This document shows, piece after piece, positions 1 to 4,167 of a stretch of DNA of 7,836 bases. Numbering within the stretch: position 1 is the first letter of the stretch; each line of letters begins with the position of its first letter. The stretch is from Pseudomonadota bacterium (GTDB taxonomy: Bacteria; Pseudomonadota; Alphaproteobacteria; Rhizobiales; Beijerinckiaceae). The stretch is taken from positions 1 to 7,836 of the forward strand of contig JAEWKL010000736.1 in assembly GCA_023386115.1 (NCBI GenBank). Reading direction: 5' to 3'. Below the pieces are notes generated by a model that was not told the origin of the DNA, ran no database searches, and saw only the letters and a list, made by a program, of their open reading frames with translations. The translations under genes and the position numbers were made by a program.

Positions 1-545
1 TCGTAGGACCGGCCGGCGGAGGTCCCGCGTGCCCGGTCGCCGCCGACCTCGGGCCCGCGCGCGAAGGCCTCGCGGCCGTCGAGGACGTGAGCCGGATGGG
101 CCGAGGCCCTGATGAAGCGGGCGGCGAGGAATCCGGTGAGGAAGGTCGCCACCGCGACGGCGGCCGGCCGGCGCCGGGCCACCGACTCGATCTCGCTATA
201 GAAGTCCTCGAAGCTGCGCTCGCGGATCGAGCCGGAGAGCTGCTCCAGGCCGTCGGCGGCGCTGTCGAAGAACGCCTTCACGTTCGGCTGCTGATCGAGC
301 TTGCCGCCCGAGTCGCGCAAGGCCTGGGCGAGGTCGGAGACCGACTGGGCGGCGTCCCCTTTCCGCCGGTCGACGTAGCCGTGGACCTGCTCGCGGGCCG
401 ACTCGACCAGGCTGAAGCCGCGCTCCATCGCGACGTCGCCGAGCTGGCGCACGTCGTGGCGCAGGTCGTTCCAATCCGCCGGGCGCTCGCCGGGGGCATT
501 CCGGTCATCGGCCCGGTGCTGTCCGCTCTCGTAACCCGCGCTCAT
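1..545 (-). CDS. Membrane-anchored small helical protein, 5' part only (3' end beyond window)
   Basis: The frame is open from an ATG at 545 to the window edge, giving 181 residues without a stop, so the C-terminus is missing. The start is supported by GGAG at 553-556, 7 bases upstream. The first 30 residues are polar. Residues 25-120 are charged and probably helical, and contain repeated small amphipathic stretches. Residues about 127-145 (PAAVAVATFLTGFLAARFI) form one membrane segment preceded by RRR, which resembles the arrangement of ElaB/YqjD (DUF883)-type inner-membrane proteins. A disordered, charged tail rich in G and R follows. Similar proteins in Methylobacterium are, from memory, sometimes named nutrient-deprivation-induced protein and sit near holin-like and DUF3618 genes; I cannot confirm this here. 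A candidate stress promoter and a stem-loop lie upstream. I am sure that it is a gene; its function is unknown. Confidence 0.8.
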   Translation of the reverse strand, partial: MSAGYESGQHRADDRNAPGERPADWNDLRHDVRQLGDVAMERGFSLVESAREQVHGYVDRRKGDAAQSVSDLAQALRDSGGKLDQQPNVKAFFDSAADGLEQLSGSIRERSFEDFYSEIESVARRRPAAVAVATFLTGFLAARFIRASAHPAHVLDGREAFARGPEVGGDRARGTSAGRSY

Positions 546-565
546 CAGGCAACTCCGTTCTTACG

Positions 566-601
566 CGGCGCGGCGGGCAAGCCGGACCGGCCGCCGCGCC
601 G
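566..601. promoter_or_regulatory. Stem-loop in the 5' leader of the left gene
   Basis: An 11-base inverted repeat pairs 566-576 with 591-601 around a 14-base loop. It ends 20 bases before the ATG at 545 and 9 bases before its GGAG, so in the minus-strand transcript it would sit just upstream of the ribosome binding site. The arms are all G/C, so some chance contribution is likely at this composition. It could affect mRNA stability or ribosome loading. No T-run follows, which argues against an intrinsic terminator. Confidence 0.4.
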
Positions 602-625
602 ACCACATGCGACGATATTGCGAGT

Positions 626-650
626 AACAGCAGCCAAGGCGCCCGGTTCC
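626..650 (-). promoter_or_regulatory. Candidate EcfG-type general-stress promoter for the left gene
   Basis: On the minus strand GGAAC (650-646) is followed after exactly 16 bases by TGTT (629-626). The alphaproteobacterial EcfG/PhyR consensus is GGAAC-N16/17-CGTT, so there is one mismatch, in the -10 element. The predicted transcript would begin near 619 and have a leader of about 75 bases containing the stem-loop at 566-601. A membrane-anchored helical protein fits a stress regulon, but this is an inference from pattern alone. Confidence 0.4.
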
Positions 651-664
651 GGCCTCATCCGAGG

Positions 665-685
665 AGGAATCGCGGCGGGATTCCT
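665..685. promoter_or_regulatory. 21-base palindrome, possible operator
   Basis: AGGAATC (665-671) and GATTCCT (679-685) are perfect inverted copies separated by 7 bases. It lies upstream of both divergent candidate promoters, 15 bases from the minus-strand -35 element and 72 bases from the plus-strand one. That position suits a dimeric regulator acting on both genes. I do not recognise the protein that would bind. Confidence 0.3.
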
Positions 686-757
686 GTGGAGCGCCGGGCA
701 CAGCCCGTGCGGGTGCATTCGCCCCCGGATTCGCCGAAAGGGTTGACCAATTCGTAC

Positions 758-782
758 GGATCGCGCTTGCTGCCGGTGCGTT
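758..782 (+). promoter_or_regulatory. Candidate EcfG-type general-stress promoter for otsA
   Basis: GGATC (758-762) is followed after exactly 16 bases by CGTT (779-782), one mismatch from GGAAC-N16-CGTT. Transcription would start near 789, leaving a leader of about 170 bases that contains the two stem-loops at 833-861 and 883-927. Trehalose synthesis genes are common targets of the general stress response in alphaproteobacteria, which makes the site plausible. TTGACC at 743-748 could instead be a housekeeping -35 box, but no convincing -10 follows it. Confidence 0.4.
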
Positions 783-832
783 TTCTCCGTCGGGGGCGGA
801 TGGACGCGGCGACGTTCCCGCCCCACTGGACC

Positions 833-861
833 CCCATCCGATCGCCACACGATCGGCTGGG
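833..861. promoter_or_regulatory. First stem-loop of the otsA leader
   Basis: Positions 833-844 pair with 850-861 around a 5-base loop (CCACA), with a single T/C mismatch: 4 pairs outside and 7 inside (CCGATCG/CGATCGG). A partly T-rich stretch (TCTTTCATTTT) begins 8 bases after it, so a weak terminator or attenuator reading is possible. The left arm is also complementary to an upstream segment: CGGATGG at 797-803 can pair with CCATCCG at 834-840, which would exclude this hairpin. Confidence 0.45.
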
Positions 862-882
862 AGTGCAGGTCTTTCATTTTGC

Positions 883-927
883 CGCATTTTCATCGACGAA
901 CCGGTGTCCACTTCGTCGGAAAATGCG
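883..927. promoter_or_regulatory. Second, long stem-loop of the otsA leader
   Basis: Nine pairs (CGCATTTTC at 883-891 with GAAAATGCG at 919-927), a 2-base bulge (892-893), then seven pairs (CGACGAA at 894-900 with TTCGTCG at 912-918) close an 11-base loop. The total is 16 perfect pairs, ending 32 bases before the GTG start of otsA. Part of the stem is A/T-rich in a G/C-rich genome, which makes chance unlikely. The function is unknown; an mRNA structure controlling otsA or a protein-binding DNA palindrome both fit. Confidence 0.55.
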
Positions 928-959
928 CTAGGTCCGTGCAGCCGGAGTCCATACCCGCC

Positions 960-2378
960 GTGTCACGCCTCATCATCGTGTCGAATCGCGTCGCCGTCCC
1001 GGATGCGGGTTCCAAGGCGGTTGCGGCCGGCGGGCTCGCCGTCGCCCTCAAGGAGGCCTTCACGGCCTATAAGGGGCTGTGGTTCGGCTGGAGCGGCAAG
1101 ATCACCGACAACCCGTCCTCCGAGCCGGTCATCGCCGACCGGGGCCGGGTGCAATATGCCGTGATGGACCTCTCGCCCCAGGACCATCGCGAATATTACA
1201 GCGGCTTTGCCAACCGGGCGCTCTGGCCGATCATGCATTACCGCCTCGGCCTGGCGGCGTTCTCCCGGGCCGATTACGCCGGCTACCAGCGGGTCAACCG
1301 GATCTTCGCGCAGGCCCTGGCCGGGCTGATCGAGCCGGGCGACCTCATCTGGGTCCACGACTACCACCTGATCCCGCTCGCCTCCGAGCTCAGGGGCCTC
1401 GGGGTCTCGAACCCGATCGGCTACTTCCATCACATCCCGTGGCCCTCGGGCGAGGTGTTCAACACCCTGCCGGCCTCGACCGAACTCCTGCGCGCGGTCT
1501 CTGACTACGACCTGATCGGTCTCCAGACCGACAGCGACGTGCACAACCTGTCGCGCAACCTCGTCGACGAGTTGCGGGCGATCCCGCTCGGCGGCGGCTC
1601 GCTGATGGTCGACGGGCGTCGCACCCGCATCCGCAGCTTCCCGATCGGCATCGACGTCGACGGCTTCCGCCAGGCCGCGGAGCGCGCCGGCATGAACCGC
1701 ACGGTGCGCGACACGGTGGCGGGCCTGCGCACCCGCAAGCTCCTCATCGGCGTCGACCGGCTCGACTACTCGAAGGGCGTGCCCGAGCGGATGGAGGCGG
1801 TGGAGCGCTTCTTCGCCTCCAACCCCGACCAGCGCGGCAATGTCGTGTTCCTGCAGATCGCTCCGAAATCCCGCACCGAGGTGCCGGAATACGAGCAGCT
1901 CAGCCGCGACGTGAACGAGGTCTTGGGGAACATCAACGGCTCGCTCGGCGAGCCGTCCTGGACGCCGATCCAGTACGTCACCAAGGCCTATCCGCGCGCG
2001 GTGCTGGCCGGCCTCTACCGCGCGGCGCGGGTCGGCGTCGTCACGCCGATGCGCGACGGCATGAACCTCGTCGCCAAGGAATACGTCGCCGCCCAGAGCG
2101 AGGACGATCCCGGGGTGCTGGTGCTGTCGAAATTCGCCGGCGCGGCCCGGCAGCTGCCCGAGGCGCTGCTGGTCAACCCCTACGACCGGTTCGAGGTCGC
2201 GGAGGCGATCCGCGCTGCCCTCTACATGCCCAAGGCTGAGCGCGTGGAGCGCTGGAAGCCGATGTTCGAGCGCATGGCGCGCGAGGACGTCGATTGGTGG
2301 GCCCGGAGCTATCTCGGCGAGTTGGAGGGTTTCCGCACCGTCGAGCGCGAACCGCCGGCAGCAGCAGAGGCGCGGTAG
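960..2378 (+). CDS. otsA: Trehalose-6-phosphate synthase OtsA
   Basis: Cytoplasmic GT20-family, retaining glycosyltransferase that joins glucose from a nucleotide sugar, usually UDP-glucose, to glucose-6-phosphate. It has 472 residues, the family's usual length. Landmarks equivalent to E. coli OtsA are all present: SNR with Arg10, the GGLA loop (24-27), Tyr80, Trp89, HDYHL (133-137, Asp134), HIP with His158, RLDYSKG (267-273, Arg267 and Lys272) and TPMRDGMNLVAKEY (362-375, Asp366 and Glu374). I chose the GTG at 960 because the protein then begins VSRLIIVSNRVAVP, as homologues do; GGAG at 944-947 lies 12 bases upstream, rather far. The in-frame TTG at 879 and GTG at 936 would add non-conserved residues, and the former would run through the stem-loop at 883-927. 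No otsB is adjacent, so dephosphorylation to trehalose must be encoded elsewhere. Confidence 0.96.
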   Translation: MSRLIIVSNRVAVPDAGSKAVAAGGLAVALKEAFTAYKGLWFGWSGKITDNPSSEPVIADRGRVQYAVMDLSPQDHREYYSGFANRALWPIMHYRLGLAAFSRADYAGYQRVNRIFAQALAGLIEPGDLIWVHDYHLIPLASELRGLGVSNPIGYFHHIPWPSGEVFNTLPASTELLRAVSDYDLIGLQTDSDVHNLSRNLVDELRAIPLGGGSLMVDGRRTRIRSFPIGIDVDGFRQAAERAGMNRTVRDTVAGLRTRKLLIGVDRLDYSKGVPERMEAVERFFASNPDQRGNVVFLQIAPKSRTEVPEYEQLSRDVNEVLGNINGSLGEPSWTPIQYVTKAYPRAVLAGLYRAARVGVVTPMRDGMNLVAKEYVAAQSEDDPGVLVLSKFAGAARQLPEALLVNPYDRFEVAEAIRAALYMPKAERVERWKPMFERMAREDVDWWARSYLGELEGFRTVEREPPAAAEAR

Positions 2379-2408
2379 AGGAATATCAGCTCATGGATCG
2401 TGCGCCCG

Positions 2409-2436
2409 AACCCTCCCCCCTCTGCGGGGCAGGGTT
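2409..2436. terminator. Hairpin between convergent otsA and tetR, likely bidirectional terminator
   Basis: AACCCT (2409-2414) pairs with AGGGTT (2431-2436); after one C/C mismatch, CCCC (2416-2419) pairs with GGGG (2426-2429) over a 6-base loop. It begins 30 bases after the otsA stop and lies 46 bases beyond the tetR stop, so it can serve both transcripts. No clear T-run follows. Its C-rich/G-rich arms resemble those between cysJ and cysI, so it may be a member of an interspersed hairpin family. The rest of the gap holds nothing else I can identify. Confidence 0.5.
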
Positions 2437-2482
2437 CACGCGCGGCAGGCCGTGAGGTGTTTTCGCAAGACTTGGCCTTAGC

Positions 2483-3121
2483 TTAAACCACCTGCGGCCC
2501 ACCCCGCCCCGCCTTCAGCGCCCCCATCAGGAACGCGATCATCGCGTCGAGCGCCGGAACGAAATCCTCCGGGCACTGCACCACCAGCACCGGGTGGCAG
2601 AAGCGCACGATCGCCGTGTGGACGCAGCGCGCCGCCACCGCCGGATCCTCGACCGCGAACTCGCCCCGGGCGACCCCGTCGGCGATCACGCGCTCCAGCA
2701 CGGCGGTGATCCGATCGACGTGGTGGCGGCAGACGTCCCAGCTCTCGGACATCGCCGCCTCGATCATCTCGTGCATGCGTGGATGGCCGGTGAAGCGGCC
2801 GACGGCGTCGCGGTGCAGGAAGACGATGATCTCCCGCAGGCGGGCCTCCGCGGGGAGACCAGGCCGGTCCGCGAGGGCGGCGATCCGCGCCTCGACCTCG
2901 CCGATGAGGCGGGCCACGACGGCCTCGTTGATCGCCTTCTTCGACTCGAAGAAGCGGTACACATTGGCCGGGCTCATCCGCAACGTCTTGGCGATGTCGG
3001 CCACCGTGGTCTTCTGGTAGCCGATCTCACGAAAGAACCGCTCCGCCGTCGCCAGGATGCGGCAGCGGGTATCGGGCAAGGTTTCCTCGACCGGAGAGGA
3101 TGCGGACAGGGCAGGGATCAT
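2483..3121 (-). CDS. TetR/AcrR-family transcriptional regulator
   Basis: This is a 212-residue DNA-binding repressor-type protein. The N-terminal TetR domain spans about residues 17-65, with the helix-turn-helix near 38-58 (TTVADIAKTLRMSPANVYRFF), a clear family signature, followed by the usual SKKAINEAVV helix. The remaining 145 residues form the helical ligand-binding and dimerisation part, which gives no hint of the ligand. The ATG at 3121 has a poor ribosome binding site. An in-frame TTG at 3079 has GAGG at 3085-3088 five bases upstream and would give 198 residues beginning just before the TetR domain, so the start is uncertain. Its regulated genes are not evident: it is convergent with otsA and runs in the same direction as the small gene upstream of it. 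Confidence 0.92.
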   Translation of the reverse strand: MIPALSASSPVEETLPDTRCRILATAERFFREIGYQKTTVADIAKTLRMSPANVYRFFESKKAINEAVVARLIGEVEARIAALADRPGLPAEARLREIIVFLHRDAVGRFTGHPRMHEMIEAAMSESWDVCRHHVDRITAVLERVIADGVARGEFAVEDPAVAARCVHTAIVRFCHPVLVVQCPEDFVPALDAMIAFLMGALKAGRGGPQVV

Positions 3122-3129
3122 CCGCGAAG

Positions 3130-3157
3130 CCTATCGTGCCGATCACATGCTGGTCAA
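3130..3157 (-). promoter_or_regulatory. Candidate housekeeping promoter of tetR
   Basis: On the minus strand TTGACC (3157-3152) is followed after 16 bases by GATAGG (3135-3130), a fair -35 and a weak -10. Transcription would start about 3122-3124, almost at the ATG at 3121. This implies either a leaderless message or use of the TTG at 3079. An imperfect palindrome in the spacer (3141-3155, 4 of 7 pairs) could be an autoregulatory operator, but it is weak. Confidence 0.3.
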
Positions 3158-3165
3158 AAGGCCCT

Positions 3166-3205
3166 CGCGACCTTCGCGCAGGGTGTGGCATCTGCGTCAC
3201 CCTGC
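3166..3205 (-). terminator. Hairpins downstream of the 65-residue gene, possible terminator
   Basis: GCAGGGTG (3178-3185) and CACCCTGC (3198-3205) form a perfect 8-base inverted repeat with a 12-base loop, starting 9 bases after the stop of the small minus-strand gene. A second small inverted repeat, CGCGA/TCGCG (3166-3178), overlaps its end and is followed on the minus strand by TTTT (3159-3156). Together they look like a termination region ahead of tetR. A role as a tetR operator cannot be excluded. Confidence 0.4.
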
Positions 3206-3214
3206 GGGCCCCGG

Positions 3215-3412
3215 TCAGGACCCGAACTGGGAGCCCAGCCGCTCCAGATATTCGGCGAGATCGATGCCGCCGACCTTCTTGCCGTAGTCGAACCGCATGC
3301 CGGGTCGGATCGCCACGCTTTCGCGGGCGGTCGTCAGGGTGACCGGCCGGGTGCAGACCCAGGCCCCGTCACGGCGATGCTCGAAGTAGTTCAGGATCTC
3401 GTGGCCGTCCAT
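3215..3412 (-). CDS. Hypothetical 65-residue protein
   Basis: I do not recognise this protein. The ATG at 3412 is preceded by GGGAAGG at 3424-3418, five bases upstream, a convincing ribosome binding site; a TTG at 3430 in the same frame is a weaker alternative adding six residues. The sequence begins MDGHEILNYFEHRRDGAWVC. It is mixed in charge with one cysteine, and has no signal peptide or membrane segment. The middle (TRPVTLTT..SVAIRPGMRF) looks like beta strands and the end (GIDLAEYLERLG) like one helix, a compact soluble domain. Codon use has the G/C third-position bias of the neighbours, and separate upstream and downstream signals support a real gene. It is divergent from the peroxidase gene across 167 bases, so the two may share regulation, but no function can be assigned. 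Confidence 0.68.
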   Translation of the reverse strand: MDGHEILNYFEHRRDGAWVCTRPVTLTTARESVAIRPGMRFDYGKKVGGIDLAEYLERLGSQFGS

Positions 3413-3417
3413 ATCCG

Positions 3418-3424
3418 CCTTCCC
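3418..3424 (-). promoter_or_regulatory. Ribosome binding site of the 65-residue gene
   Basis: GGGAAGG lies five bases before the ATG at 3412 and decides that start over the TTG at 3430, which would place the motif inside the coding sequence. Confidence 0.55.
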
Positions 3425-3433
3425 GTCCAATCC

Positions 3434-3448
3434 TCACGGATAACGTGA
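3434..3448. promoter_or_regulatory. 15-base palindrome in the divergent gap, possible operator
   Basis: TCACG (3434-3438) and CGTGA (3444-3448) are perfect inverted copies around GATAA. The site lies 21 bases upstream of the small gene's ATG and shares the gap with the divergent peroxidase gene. A second TCACGG occurs at 3464-3469. The binding protein is unknown; the nearby TetR regulator is one candidate, by proximity only. Confidence 0.28.
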
Positions 3449-3483
3449 CAGTCGGGTGGAGGTTCACGGGAAGTTGCGCCCGC

Positions 3484-3538
3484 CCACCGGACTGCGCGCA
3501 AGCTTGAGCATACGCAGCGGCTTGCGCCGCTCCGGTGG
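3484..3538. promoter_or_regulatory. Nested stem-loop upstream of the peroxidase gene
   Basis: An outer 8-base repeat (CCACCGGA at 3484-3491 with TCCGGTGG at 3531-3538) encloses an inner 8-base repeat (GCGCAAGC at 3496-3503 with GCTTGCGC at 3520-3527), leaving a small internal loop and a 16-base apical loop. It ends 41 bases before the ATG at 3580. AGCGGC/GCCGCT (3516-3531) offers a competing hairpin. No gene reads into it from the left, so it is not a terminator for a neighbour; a leader structure or protein-binding site is more likely. Confidence 0.4.
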
Positions 3539-3564
3539 CCGGAGGACAATCGGGCGAGTTCTGC

Positions 3565-3572
3565 AAAGGAGG
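3565..3572 (+). promoter_or_regulatory. Strong ribosome binding site of the peroxidase gene
   Basis: AAAGGAGG is a near-perfect Shine-Dalgarno sequence seven bases before the ATG at 3580. It fixes that ATG as the start rather than the in-frame GTG at 3535. Confidence 0.85.
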
Positions 3573-3579
3573 CATCCCG

Positions 3580-4146
3580 ATGCCGGTCGCTCGCCGTGAG
3601 GCCCTGTTCCTGATCGCCGGCGCCGTCGCGGTGCCGGCCCGGGCCGCGCCCCTCCAGAGCGGCGCCACGGCCTCCGCCTTCAGCTTCGCGAAGCCCGAGG
3701 GCGGCAGCCTGGCGCTGGCCGGGCATGCCGGGAAGCCGATCCTGGTGGTCAATACCGCGACTGCCTGCGGCTACGCCCCGCAATTTGCCGGGTTGCAGCA
3801 GCTCTGGACCCGGTTCGGCTCCCGCGGCCTCACGGTGATCGCCGTGCCATCGGCCGATTTCGGACGCCAGGAGCCCCTCGACGGGGTGGCGATCGCCGAG
3901 GCCGCGCGCAAGAACCACGGCGTCACCTTCCCAGTCGTGGCGAAGACCGCCGTGACGGGCCCGCAGGCGCACCCGTTCTATCGCTGGGCCGCCGCCGAGA
4001 AGCCGGCCGAGACCCCGCGCTGGAACTTCCACAAGTACCTGGTCGGCCGCGATGGCCATGTGGCGGCCGCCTTCGCGACGCCAGTCGAGCCGACGGATCC
4101 GCGGGTGATCGCGGCGATCGTCAAGGAGCTGGATGCGGCGGGATAA
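3580..4146 (+). CDS. Exported glutathione-peroxidase-like thiol peroxidase, single cysteine
   Basis: The protein has 188 residues and reduces hydroperoxides, by family. Residues 1-22 look like a signal peptide: RR at 5-6, hydrophobic LFLIAGAVAVPA, and an A-x-A cleavage site at 20-22. The RR suggests possible Tat export, although the rest of the Tat consensus is poor, so Sec is equally possible. The mature part has the thioredoxin-like peroxidase fold. Recognisable are NTATACGYAPQF with the peroxidatic Cys63, FGRQEP with Gln97, GVTFPVVAK, a HPFYRWA segment, and WNFHKYLVGRDG with Trp148 and Asn149, so the family's Cys-Gln-Trp-Asn catalytic set is complete. Unusually, Cys63 is the only cysteine: the usual PCNQF motif reads PSADF, and the resolving cysteine expected before GVTFP is absent. 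The electron donor is therefore unclear. The gene appears to be a single transcription unit. Confidence 0.9.
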   Translation: MPVARREALFLIAGAVAVPARAAPLQSGATASAFSFAKPEGGSLALAGHAGKPILVVNTATACGYAPQFAGLQQLWTRFGSRGLTVIAVPSADFGRQEPLDGVAIAEAARKNHGVTFPVVAKTAVTGPQAHPFYRWAAAEKPAETPRWNFHKYLVGRDGHVAAAFATPVEPTDPRVIAAIVKELDAAG

Positions 4147-4160
4147 GCGATCCCGCCGCA
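4134..4160. terminator. Perfect 11-pair hairpin overlapping the peroxidase stop codon
   Basis: TGCGGCGGGAT (4134-4144) and ATCCCGCCGCA (4150-4160) are exact inverted copies with a 5-base loop. The first T of the TAA stop is the last base of the left arm. The hairpin lies between convergent genes, 7 bases from the end of cysI, so it probably ends transcription from both sides. There is no T-run on either strand. Confidence 0.65.
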
Positions 4161-4167
4161 GCACGGA

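Noticed and set aside
87..746. Plus-strand open frame of 219 codons at the left end
   Set aside because: It is antisense to the membrane-protein gene and runs on through the promoter region; composition is Arg/Ala/Gly-rich without any family motif, as expected from G/C-rich third positions.
743..771. TTGACC at 743-748 as a housekeeping -35 box for otsA
   Set aside because: At 17 bases spacing the -10 would be CTTGCT, a poor match; the EcfG-like site overlapping this region fits better.
545..911. Minus-strand open frames of 110 and 116 codons in the 546-959 gap
   Set aside because: They overlap each other and the stem-loops, have no recognisable motif and no good start signal, and would continue into or conflict with the left gene.
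879..959. N-terminal extension of OtsA from TTG at 879 or GTG at 936
   Set aside because: Homologues begin at the SRLIIVSNR strand, the extra residues look random, and the 16-pair stem-loop at 883-927 would be inside the coding sequence.
2594..3448. Plus-strand open frame of 284 codons opposite tetR and the small gene
   Set aside because: Antisense shadow crossing two minus-strand genes and their gap, with no recognisable domain.
3391..4164. Minus-strand open frame of 257 codons opposite the peroxidase gene
   Set aside because: Antisense shadow; the plus-strand frame has a signal peptide, a strong ribosome binding site and the catalytic residues.
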